Source: Dasypus novemcinctus (taxonomy: Eukaryota; Chordata; Mammalia; Cingulata; Dasypodidae). Taken from it: 64,000 nt of DNA. Made by a program: the position numbers and the translations under genes. Below the pieces are notes generated by a model. The model was given only the letters and a program-made list of their open reading frames with translations. It had not been told where the DNA came from and did not search any database. The DNA lies in NCBI RefSeq assembly GCF_030445035.2, contig NC_080702.1, positions 25,121,652 through 25,185,651 of the forward strand, written 5' to 3'. This document shows, piece by piece, positions 33,780 to 44,146 of this stretch (positions within the stretch are counted from its first letter, which is position 1; every line of letters begins with the position of its first letter).

Positions 33780-33795
33780 TTCTTTGTCTTTACAG
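33780..33795 (+). promoter_or_regulatory. Predicted env splice acceptor
   Basis: 'ttctttgtctttacag' has a strong pyrimidine tract and ends in AG at 33,794-33,795, about 95 bases after pol ends. No ATG occurs between it and 33,931, so the first start codon on the spliced RNA belongs to the 66-codon ORF and not to env. Confidence 0.65.
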
Positions 33796-33930
33796 ATTCC
33801 CCAAAAGGACTCACCTCTGCACAGTCTACAAGAAGAGCCTTATTGCCGCTTCTACAACCTGCTGCTGACAAGTGCCTAACCTCCACCGAAACGTGCCTTA
33901 CAACTTATCAGAGAAGAACTCTCAGTGCAG

Positions 33931-34131
33931 ATGCTCTTCCCACTCCCCTCGCACCCTCACCCACTTTTATACTTCTTTTTTATAGCCTTCATTTTTTTAA
34001 CAATCTTTTCAGCTGTCTGTCTCGTGGCTACAGCCCCAGCAGATTGGAACCTTCGCCAACGCTTTCTCCTTGCTGTCGCCTTTCTACTTCTAATTGGCGT
34101 TTTCACCTCCCTCGTCGCCCTCCTCCCATGA
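33931..34131 (+). CDS. Small two-helix membrane ORF between pol and env
   Basis: 66 codons in a frame different from pol and env, uninterrupted. Two hydrophobic segments, about residues 12-35 and 45-65, are separated by a short polar loop (APADWNLRQR), so it would be a hairpin-like membrane protein. The stop TGA at 34,129-34,131 overlaps the first env ATG (34,128-34,130) as ATGA. Its own ATG has C at -3 and C at +4, a weak context that would let ribosomes scan on. I do not recognise it as any known retroviral accessory protein. It could be a chance ORF in T-rich sequence. Its position, as first ORF on the predicted env RNA, and its hydrophobic pattern argue for a closer look. Confidence 0.45.
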   Translation: MLFPLPSHPHPLLYFFFIAFIFLTIFSAVCLVATAPADWNLRQRFLLAVAFLLLIGVFTSLVALLP

Positions 34132-36275
34132 CCACCATGTGCCCCCAAGCAAATTCACTCGAGCCTACCTCTCCAACACCACCGTCTGCGAGAACCACAC
34201 CATCTCCTTCTCGCCGGGAACGACGTCGACAACGCTTCCTTGCCCGTCGCCTAAGCCGTCTTTCCCTTGAAGATGATGACCCCATCGAGCGCCAAGTTCT
34301 CCAGCTCCTCCGACAGGCCTGCTCTGTTCACACCCCCGCCTCCTGTTCCCCTACCCTTCCCTACCTCATCCATCTCCTCATTCTCATGTTGTCTCTAGCC
34401 TCCTCTGCCCAAAGCTCCTCATCCCATCAGCCATTCAACTGGACCTTGCAGACATTCCCGGAAAAACGCATTCTCGCTTATAATGTTACTAGTGTCGCTC
34501 CCTCCTTTCTCACACACGTCTGCCCTCTTGCTGGAATTTCTTTCCATCCCGAATGCCAAGTAAGCAACATCAGAAAAGCGAAAGTAGGCCACCACTCCTC
34601 CTCATCCTGTCGAGGCGGGAATACAGCATGCCTGCTTTCTCGAAACAACCGTCTCCTTGGCCCTCAATTCAACCCTGTGTCTGGTTTTTACATCTGTCCT
34701 GCTAGTGCTCGAGGTTGTCATGACCCATCACACTTCTACTGCCCCTCTTGGGGATGTGTGACCATGGCCCATGGATGGTCCGGCGCCCCCAACAGAGACC
34801 CGTATCTCTCTCTCCAAGTAGCCAACAATTCCCGTTGGGACTTCATTTGGCTGACAGTAAAAAACCCAAACGACGATACATGGCTGGCCGCTCGCCCCTA
34901 TGGACTCCGGTTGTATATGAGCAACTATGATCGTGGCGCTTTGTTTGAAATCCAAAAGCGTGTTGTCTCCACCCCACCCTCTGCTATTGGTCCCAACCAC
35001 ATCCTTAACCCTCCTCCCTCACCCACTGTTCACCTTCTTCCGTCCTCATCTACCCCCCTCAAAATCTCTTCCACCTCGGCCGCCGTCATCCCTTCTACAA
35101 GCCCCACTTCCCCCCCCGCTTCAGGTATACAACCACATCCTCTCATCCCCTCTAGTCCCTACTTCAAACTCCTAAACGCCTCCTATTCCTCTCTCAATGC
35201 CTCCCACCCCAACCTCACTCGCTCTTGCTGGTTGTGTCTTTCCCCCAGCCTCCCCCTCTATGATCCACTTGCTATCCCTTCACCACTCTTTACTTCCTCC
35301 ACCGACGATTCCCCCTCTTCCTGCAATTGGAATCAATCTACTCATGTCCCACTCACTTTTATGCACATCTCTTCCAAAGGTTTATGCATTCACCCCCATT
35401 CTTCCCACATTCCTAGCCTTACTGCCTGTACCAACTATACCTCCCCAAACATCTCTGCCAAATACTTAGTTCCCCTAAACACCACCCAATGGCTCTGCTC
35501 TTCCACCGGACTTACCCCATGCTTATCTGTTGCCACACTTAACAAGACCAAAGAAACATGTGTTCTCATCCTCCTCACGCCTCGAGTCATCTATCACACT
35601 CCTCTACATTTCTTTGAAGCCTTTGACCACACTCAAGAAGCTATTTACCTCCACAAACGCGAACCTATTACTGCTGTACTCACTGTCACTTCCCTCCTAG
35701 CTACAGCTGGAGCTGCCACTGGTGTTGCAGCCCTAGCCACACAAGCCTCCACCCTCCAAAACCTTAGACAAGCAGTAGACTCTGATATCATCTACCTCCG
35801 AGATGCAGTCAAATATCTTAAAGACTCCCTCAATTCCCTTTCAGAAGTTGTCCTGCAAAACCGCCGAGGCCTTGACCTCCTCCTCCTCAAAGAAGGTGGC
35901 CTATGTGCAGCTCTGGGAAAAGAATGCTGTGTCTATGCCAACTATACCGGTTTAGTAGACTCCAGCTAAAAAGAACTTGAAAAAGGTCTCAACCAACGCC
36001 GACTTGAACGAGCCCAAACTGCTGGTTCCTGGGGCTTCCTGCAGCCCCTCCTCCCCTATCTCCTCCCGCTAATAACCCCAGTTCTGCTCATCATCCTAGG
36101 TCTCACCGTTGGTCCTTGGGCCATTCGACGAATCATCCGCCTTGCCAAAGATCACGCTGACAGTGTATTTTCCTCGTTTGTTCAAATCCATTACCACCGT
36201 CTTGCTACCTCTGATCTCGCTCCTCAATCTCGCCCTTGTCCTCACCCCCCTTCCCACCGTACTTCCCGCCTGTGA
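34128..36275 (+). pseudogene. env: ERV envelope glycoprotein, gamma-type, interrupted
   Basis: First ATG at 34,128, with another at 34,137 in better context (A at -3). A long leader of about 94 residues has an arginine-rich stretch (residues 29-44) before a hydrophobic signal segment (77-91). The surface subunit carries CWLC (35,226-35,237), the CXXC type used for a labile disulfide, and a proline-rich hinge. A Lys-Arg pair at 35,655-35,660 is the likely subunit border, less basic than a good furin site. Then come an alanine-rich fusion peptide, the immunosuppressive-type region (35,853-35,903) and CX6CC (35,904-35,930). TAA at 35,967-35,969 ends the frame before the membrane anchor. The rest, including a hydrophobic anchor near 36,045-36,125, stays open to TGA 36,273-36,275. 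A product would lack its anchor. Confidence 0.9.
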
Positions 36276-36605
36276 AGCTGCTTGCTGTGAAACTCCCTGA
36301 CCTTAGCCGCCGGCACGGGTTTGTTTCCCTCGGTGTAAAGGGCTTGGGTGCACCCTCCGCCCCCCTTTATTGCTATACGTCTGAGAGTCCTTCACGGTTA
36401 AGCCAGCCACAGCGCTATCCACCCCAAAAAAGCGTGCGCAACATCATGTTAGATATTTCGTCTAGCACCGGCACGCACCGACCCTAAGGGCTATGCATAC
36501 ATTCTGGCCAAATGATATGTCATTTGCCCATCGCCAGTGAATTCTACCCCCTTTTTCTCTCACCCTCCACAGCCCATCACCCTACTCTCTCACGCCTTTT
36601 TTTTA
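36276..36605 (+). other. Non-coding stretch between env and the 3' LTR, with a hairpin
   Basis: No ORF of note. It holds a perfect 10-base palindrome GGGTGCACCC near 36,348 and a hairpin at 36,506-36,529, in which CAAATGA pairs with TCATTTG around a TATG loop. Type D viruses keep a constitutive RNA transport element in this position. I see no sequence match to the one I know, so any such role is only suggested by place. Confidence 0.4.
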
Positions 36606-36623
36606 TAAAACAAAAGGAGCAAT
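36606..36623 (+). promoter_or_regulatory. Polypurine tract (plus-strand primer)
   Basis: A purine-rich run 'taaaacaaaaggagcaat' lies directly before the TG of the 3' LTR. It is interrupted by single pyrimidines, so it is weaker than usual, but the position is right. Confidence 0.6.
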
Positions 36624-36989
36624 TGTTGCTGCCTCCCTTCACCCCTCCTCCTAGCCTTTGTTATCTCCCTTTTCCAGCCATTGCTATCCTTCACCGCCTA
36701 CCTCACAGCTGCCTGCACAGCTCCGCCTATCCACTACCGCCCCGTAGTTAATCTGCCCCCGTTCCTACCCCTCCCTTGACCCGACCTTATATAATCAAGT
36801 GTATTTCCGCAATAAAGTGGACTAGCTCACTCTCACAGGCTGTCTCCGTGGTTTTTACCGCGCGTCCCCCACACCTGGAGAACCTAGGCCTACGCGCTGG
36901 CCTAGGGGCTCACCGCCGAGCCGTGGAAGCCCACCCGGTCCTCGTGGGTTGCTAACTCAAAGTAGCAAGCTTAAAATAGCAAGCCCACA
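36624..36989 (+). repeat. 3' LTR of the ERV
   Basis: 366 bp, TATATAA at 36,788-36,794 and AATAAA at 36,811-36,816. It is identical in length to the 5' LTR, with 8 transitions (about 2.2%) and no indels. The two leader ATGs of the 5' LTR are GTG here. Confidence 0.96.
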
Positions 36990-36995
36990 AAATAT
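36990..36995 (+). repeat. ERV target-site duplication, right copy
   Basis: AAATAT directly after the terminal CA of the 3' LTR. It differs by one base from the left copy at 28,153-28,158. L1 tail sequence continues to its right. Confidence 0.6.
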
Positions 36996-37024
36996 TAAAA
37001 AAATAAAGACAAGAAAAGTTTAAA

Positions 37025-37690
37025 AAGGGGGGGGAATGATGAAGACAAATGAGTATATGGCTAAGAGACTTCATAATGTGTCAGGAGGTCATTAGAGGTG
37101 TCATTCTTATGTACATTTCATCAGGATCCCAGGGACAACCAAAGTAGATACAACCCCATGACTGGTGCTCCTGAGAGCTATGGAGACACATAGATTCTAT
37201 GGATATGGCAAATGGCTCTGGAGTTCATTGCCTTGCCAGGGAGCCCTACTTTGGAATTTGTGCTCCTGAGAGTGATGGAGTTGGACTCAGGTGTGACCTT
37301 TCTACAAATATCTCTCTGTCACTTTTACTGAAAAGGATTGGCACTGGGGTTGGTGTATACTCAAGAGACTTGAATTTCTCATTTGGTCATATGCCAACTG
37401 GGCCTCGAGCTTCACCAGAGTTGCAACACCTACTCTCCAGTTCATTGAACTTACCCAGGTCAGCTAATATGGATGAACAACCACCTCACCAGGGAGCCAA
37501 GAGAGTTTACAACTGCAAGCAGGAGAATTGCATCCATCATCCATGTGGTATCTAGGCCTCCTCTCAATTTAGAGGTGAAGTGGACACCACCATCCCAGAG
37601 TGCACAGAATGGAGGAATCAAATATGGGTTAGAGAGAGGTGGGAGGTGGGAGGTATATGGGAACCTCTTCTCTTTTATTCTCTTTATTTT
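37025..37690 (+). mobile_element. L1 3' UTR fragment (copy K)
   Basis: From 'aatgatgaagacaaatgag' it follows the 3' UTR order seen at 27,145-27,770 in copy J, then skips to the end region near 37,640. It ends where the minus-strand copy E begins, so the two L1s stand tail to tail. It may be a second insertion or a rearranged part of copy J. Non-coding. Confidence 0.7.
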
Positions 37691-40600
37691 TTTAATGTTA
37701 AATTAAAAAAATATGAGGTCCCCATGTACCTTCCACCCCCCTCCACCCATTCCACCCATATCAACAACATCTTTCATCATCATGGGACATTCACTGAATT
37801 TGGTGAAAATATTTTTGAGCACTGCTGCACCACATGGATAGTGGTTTACATTACAGTTTACACTTTCCCCCAGTCCACACAGTGGGCCATGGCAAGACAT
37901 ACAATGTCCAGCAACTGTTCCTGCAGTACTACCCAGGACAACTCCAGGTCCTGAAAATGCCCCCACATCATATCTCTTCTTCCCTCTCCCTTCCCTCAGC
38001 AGCTACCATGGCCACTTTCTCCACATCAATGCTACATTTTCTTCCATTACTTATTACTATAATTCCATAGTAGAATATCAGTAAGTCCACTCTAATCTAA
38101 ACTCTATTCTGCCATCCTGTGGACACTGGGATGCTTCTGTTCACTCCACCTCTATATCAAGAAGAAGTTGGATTCCACGTGGATGATGGATGCAGTTCTA
38201 CGGCTTGCAGTTGTAGGCACTCTTGCCTCTGGGTGTGGTGGTTGAATTTCTTCACCTCCCTGTTATCTGGCTGGGGTAAGTCCAATAAACCAGAGAGTAG
38301 GAGTTGCCAGTCTCCTGAGGGTCAAGGCCTGGCTAACACATGGACAGTCCAGAGATTCAGGTCCCCTGAGTATACACCAACCCCAGTGCCAACCACAGGT
38401 CTGGTAAAAGTAACAGGAGAGGCTTGTGTACAAAGATCACATCTAAGTCCAATTCCATCACACTCAGGAACACAAACTCCAAAATAGGGCTAACTGACAT
38501 GGCACTGAACTCCATCTGCCATGACCATAGAAACTGTGGGTCTCTGTAGCCCTCAGAAGAACAAATACCTGGGATTGTATCTACTTTGGCTGTCTCTGGG
38601 ACCCTGCTGAGGCGTGTGTAAGTGCAACACCTCTGATGACCTCCCAACTCTTTTTTGGAGACTCATAGCCATATAAACTCATTTGTCATTTCAATTTGCC
38701 CCTTTTATTCAAGATCAAAAAGCAGTTTTTAACACCTGATATTACACGTAGGCTGAGATACTCACTAGTCTGAGTTGACCGTTCTATTCAAGATCTTTTT
38801 CTAGTTATATCATCAGCTGCTGCTTGGTAGTAATCCCTCAGCACCAGGAAGGCTTATCCCCAGGAGTCATGTCCCACACTGGGGGGAAGGTAATGCATTT
38901 ACATGCTGAGTTTGGCTTAGAGAGTGGCCATATTTGAGCAACATGGAGGCTCTCAGGAGGTAACTCTTAGGCACCCTCCAGTTCTAGGCCTAATTCTTAT
39001 TTCAGGCAAACAGGCTCATAAGCATAGCCATTAGCATCAAGGGCTCATTGTTGGACCATCCTTCTTTATTGATCTTAGCCATTGCACTTGGGGAATTGTT
39101 GCTGTTTCATTGGGGAATGTGATGGAGCAACCCTGGGTAGGAATTCAGCACTCCCTCAGTTGTCATTTTAAACTGTAACCATTATGAAAATATACAAACA
39201 TTTTTATGTACCCTGTATACATGACTGGAGAACTCCCTCCCAACCATGTGCCCCTATCAATAACAGCCCACACCAGTATTCCTCCCCTGCCATAGATGAA
39301 TCTCTTGGTGGTCCAAAACTTCTTCAAAAATGAAGCCTAATACATTGCCAGCTTCCATTAATATCAAGATGGAATATAGTGATGGGTTTAAAGGTTAGAT
39401 ATAGAATACATACTTTTTGGAAAAATTAAATAAAGTAAAAATAAACTGGGATATCAAAAAATGAAAAAATGAAAAGGCTTTGTTTTTGATGTCTTACCTT
39501 TTATCACTGCAATAATTGGTACCCATATGTACAGTGGCAATGCAATTTCTTCCAATTCTTCCTCAGTGTCTACATCCTAATTTATTTCTACTTATTAAGT
39601 TTGTCTTCACAAAAGTTTTAGATCACAGTAATTCATATATACAATATATAGTACTCCCACGTATCCAACATCAGACCCTTTGACCCTTCCCCAGCAATAA
39701 TCATTTTACATGTTCATATTAATTTGCTGCAGCTGATGTACAGATATTGAAACAATAGCTTTCAAACATGGTTCCATTTGGGTTTACATTATGGCTCATA
39801 TTTTAAACTATACAATTTTCTAAATTTTTAGTTATATTATGTTTTATATTATGGTTTACATTTTAGCCTATAGGCTTTTATACATTTTTAGTGTAATTTA
39901 ACATGTCTATATCCATCTTTGCCTGATCTTGTGGAACAATTCCATTGCCCTACAGTTACACTGATTCCATCTGTTCAATACCTCTTTCCCCTCCCCTCAG
40001 GGCCCACCGTGACAATCAATCTTTATTACTTGAAGAACCATATTCGGAGATACAACAATGTTGAGAGATTGACATGCTCGACTGCCCTAACCCAATGGGA
40101 GTAAATAATTCTCTCAAGAGATACAATTCCCTTTATTTAAGAACACCAGTCCTCCCCAGGATGTGGGTATACCTTCACTCTTATTGTATGGGTCTCCATC
40201 CAATGATATAACCCACTATGGCAAAATGAACACTCACACACGCCCTGGAGGCCAACCCTGTATCAGATATCCCCCCTTATGTATCTTGAACAGGTAACCT
40301 TCCTTATTATATTTTCCAAAAAGTTTTCTCAACATTATAGTTTCAACCACACACCTAATAATCTCCTAAATTCAATTGATCCCCCACCCTCCCCCCAATT
40401 TCTTGGGCCATCTAACCCACCCTCCCATCCCTAGACCCCCTCAAGCCCACAAAGCCCCACCCAAAGGTATCCTTATGTCCCATTTTATACCTTCCGTGTA
40501 CAAATACTTACCTCCAGCATATCACAGATTTCACCCATGTAGGTGTCAGCTCACAAACTTCCTCAGCCTGTAACCCCCATTAAGCCTATCATCCAGTCTC

Positions 40601-41190
40601 TAGCTCTCTGACACAGCTTGGTTTACTTGTTTCATATCATTGAGGTCATGTACTCTTTTCCTTCAATGCCTGGGTTGCTTCACTCAAAATAAGGTTCTCA
40701 AGATTCATCCATGTTATCATATGTGTTTGTACTGTATTCGTTCTTATAGCTGAGTAGTATTCCATTGTATGTATATAACACATTTTACTTATCCATTCAT
40801 CTGTTCAAGGGGTTTAGGTTGAATGTAACTTTTGGCAATAGTGAATAGTGCTGCTATGAACATTGGTGGACACATGTCATTTTATGCCCTTGTTTTCAGT
40901 TTTACTTGGTATATACCCAGCAGTGGTATTGCTGGGTCATATGGAGGAAACTCTATAGCTAGTTTTTTGAGAAACTGTCAAACTGTCCTCCAGAATGGCT
41001 GGGTACTTGTTCATTCCCACAAGCAGTGGGTGAATGTTCCCATTCCTCCACATCCTCTCCAGCACATGTAGTCTTGTTTTTTCCATAGCTGCCAGTCTTA
41101 AGGGCCTAAGATGGTATCTCATTGTAGTTTTAATTCCCATGTCCCTAATTGCTAATTCTTTTGAGCATTTTTTCTTTTTTTCTTTTTTTG
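37691..41190 (-). mobile_element. LINE-1 copy E, 3' part, minus strand
   Basis: The 3' end lies at the left ('tttttttaatgttaaattaaaaaaatatgagg' type tail). The 3' UTR runs to about 40,630, and the end of ORF2 occupies 40,640-41,170. The copy breaks at 'ttgagcatttttt', where copy C's tail starts. The 3' UTR is about 2.9 kb. Confidence 0.85.
40640..41170 (-). pseudogene. L1 ORF2 C-terminal fragment, copy E
   Basis: On the minus strand it reads [20 protein letters not shown], then the zinc-knuckle-like WRNGNIHPLLVG region (about 41,140-40,937), then the C-terminal segment in shifted frames to about 40,640. Endonuclease and RT are missing. Several frameshifts are present. Confidence 0.8.
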
Positions 41191-44146
41191 TCTATTTTTT
41201 TAATATTACATTTTAAAAAATGAGGTCCCCATATACCTTCCACTCCCTTCATCCCACTCCTTCCCCCATAGCAACAATCTCCCCCATCATCATGAGACAT
41301 TCATTGCATTTGGTGAATACATCTCTGAGCTACACTGCACCTCATGGTCAATGGTCCACATCATAGTCCACACTTTCCTATGTTCCATCCACTGAGCCAT
41401 GGGAGGACATACAATGTCCGGTAATTGTCCCAGCAGCATCACCCAGGACAATTCCAAGTCCCCAAAACACCTCCATATCTCATCTCTTCCTCCCATTCCA
41501 CACACCCAGCAGGCACCATGGCCACTTTCTCCACACCAATGCCACATTTTCTTTGATTGCTAATCACAATACTTCATGAATAGAATATCATTAGGTCCAC
41601 TCTAATCCATATTCTATTCCTCCATCCTGTGGACCTTGGAATAGTTGTGTCCACTCTACATCTATATCAAGAGGGGGCTTAGATTCCACATGGATGCTGG
41701 ATACAATTCTCCTGCTTTCAGTTGTAGGCACTCTTGGCTCCATGGTGTGGTGGTTGACCTGCTTCAACTCCATGTTAGCTGAGTGGAGTAAGTCCAATAA
41801 ACCAGAGTGTAGGAGCTGAAGTCTGTTGAGGCTCAGGGCCTGGCTATCATATGGTCAGTCCAGAGATTCAGGTCCCCTGGGTATATCTTAAACCCCAGCA
41901 CCAACTACAGTTCTGGTAAAAGTAACAGGAGAGGCTTGTGAAAAAGATCGGATCTGAGTCCAGCTCCATCACACAGAAACACAAACTCCAAAGTAGGGCC
42001 AACTGACATGGCACTGAACTCCATCTGCCATGACCATAGAACCTGTGGGTCTCTGTAGCCCTCAGAAGAACCAATACCTGGGGTTGTATCTACTTTATCT
42101 GTCTCTGGGACTCTGCTGATGTGTGCATAAGGCAACCCCTCTGATAAACTCCTGGCTCTTTTTGGAGACTCATAGCCATATAAACTCATTTGTCCTTTCC
42201 ATTACCCCCTTTTATTCAGGTCAAAAAGCATTTTAAACTTTTGGTATTATATGTAGACTGAGATATCCTGCTGGTCTGAGTAGACCCTTTTATTCAATGT
42301 CACTTTCTAGTTACATCATCAGCTGATACTTGGTAGTAATCCCTTGGCACCAGGGAGGCTCATCCCCGGGAATCATCCCCCACACTGGGGGGAAGGCAAG
42401 GCATTTATATGCTGAGTTTGGCTTCGAGACTGGCCACATTTGAGCAACACGGAGGCTCTCAGGAAGTAACTCTTAGGCACCCTGCAGCTCTAGGCCTTGT
42501 TCTTTTATCAGGTGCACAGCTCACAAGCATAGTCATTAGTATCAAGGGCTCATTATTGGACCTTCATTCTTTTTTGGTCATTGCCATTGCACTTGGGGGA
42601 TTGTTGCTGTTCCTTTAGGGATTGTGATAGAACTCCCTGGCTAGGAACTCAGCAATCCCTCAGTTGTTGTTTTTAATTGTATCCACTATGAAAATATCCA
42701 AACATTTGTATGTACCCTGCATATATGCCCTGCAGTACTCCCTGCCAACCATGTGTCCCCTGTCAATAACATCCCACACAAGTATTCCTCCCCTGCCATT
42801 GTTGAACCTCTCTGTGATCCAAAACTTCCTGAAAAGTGAAGCCCAATATATTGCCAGGTTCCATTTATAGTTAAATGGAATATAGTGTTGAGTTTAAAGG
42901 TTAGATATAGAATACATATTAATTTAGAAAAATTAAGGTAAAAATAAATTGGGGTATCAAAAAATTTAAAGATGCAAAAGCTTTGTTTTTGATATTTTGC
43001 CTTCCATCACTGCAATAATTGTTGCTCTGTGTGCAAATTGGCAAATCAACTACTTCCGTCTTTTACTCAGTGTCTATGCCCTATCTTTTTCTCTCTTTTT
43101 TTCCTAATTATTAAGCTTATCTTCATGAAAGTTTTAGGTCACAGTAATTCATACATACAATATACAGTACTCCCACATATCCAACATAAAACCTTTTCCC
43201 TTCCACAGTAATAATCTTTTTACATATTCATATTATGTTTACTGAAACTGATGTACAGATATTGAGATGATAACTTCCAGATAAGGTAACATTTGTGTTT
43301 ACATTGTGGTTTATATTTTAGACTATACAATTTTCTAAATTTTAATTTATCTTATGTTTTACGTTATGATTTACATTTTAGTCTATCAGCACCTATATAT
43401 TTTTGGTGCAATTTTACATGTCTTATATCCATCCTTGCTTACTCTTGTGGAACACATCTATTGCCAACACAGTTACATTGGTTCCATCTAGTCAATACCT
43501 CTTCCCCTGACTTTAAGGCCCACAGTGACAGTCAGTCTTCATTGCTTGAAGGGCCATGTTCAGAAGCACTTGCAAGAGTGTTGAGGGCTTGTCATGCTGA
43601 ACTTCTTAATGCACCGGGAGACACCATTTCTCTCGAGAGACACAATTCCCCCTATTTGAGAACATCAGTCCTCCCCAGGATGTGGGTATACCTTCACTCT
43701 CAATATATGGGTCTCTATCCAATGATATAACATACTTTGGCAAAATGAGCATTCACCTATTCCCTAGGAGCCTGTTCTGCATTAGATTATCCCCTTTAAG
43801 CATCTTAAATAGATATCCTTCCTTATTATATTATTGAAAAAGTTTTCTCAGCATTATACTCTCAACCGAATACCTGATAATCTCCTATGTTTGTGTGTTG
43901 CCCCACCCTCCTCCCAATTTCTTGGGCAATATTACCCATCCTCCCATCCCTAGACCTCTCAAGCCGGCAAAGCCCCACCCAAAGGTAACACTATGTCCCC
44001 ATTTTATCCCTTTCTTGTACAAATACTTACCTCCAGCTTATCATAGATTTCACCCATGTAAGTGTCAGTTTACATCCTTCCTTTAGCCCCCATTTTCCTG
44101 TAAGCCTATCATCCAGTCTCTAGCTCTCTGGGGCAGATTGGTTTAT

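Larger units (their letters stand above)
28159..36989 (+). mobile_element. Endogenous retrovirus, beta-like gag-pol with gamma-type env
   Basis: An 8.8-kb provirus in the order LTR, primer site, gag, pro, pol, a small ORF, env, LTR. The gag (two zinc knuckles), the -1 gag-pro shift with pseudoknot, and the pol (YMDD, betaretroviral style) are of type B/D. The env is gamma-type (CWLC, CX6CC). This is the mosaic known from type D retroviruses, but the primer site fits tRNA-Pro, as in gammaretroviruses, and no dUTPase domain is seen. Flanks AACTAT and AAATAT suggest a 6-bp target duplication. Breaks: TGA in pro, pro/pol out of phase, TAA in env. I recall a report of a chimeric betaretrovirus in the nine-banded armadillo with an ASCT2-using env. 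A link with this copy is only a suggestion. Confidence 0.95.

Noticed and set aside
33843-34127. N-terminal extension of env upstream of ATG 34,128
   Set aside because: The frame is open there but has no ATG. The first in-frame ATG is at 34,128.
36109-36300. 63-codon ORF overlapping the env C-terminus
   Set aside because: It lies in another frame across the env anchor region and gains its hydrophobic look from that. No start context or known counterpart.
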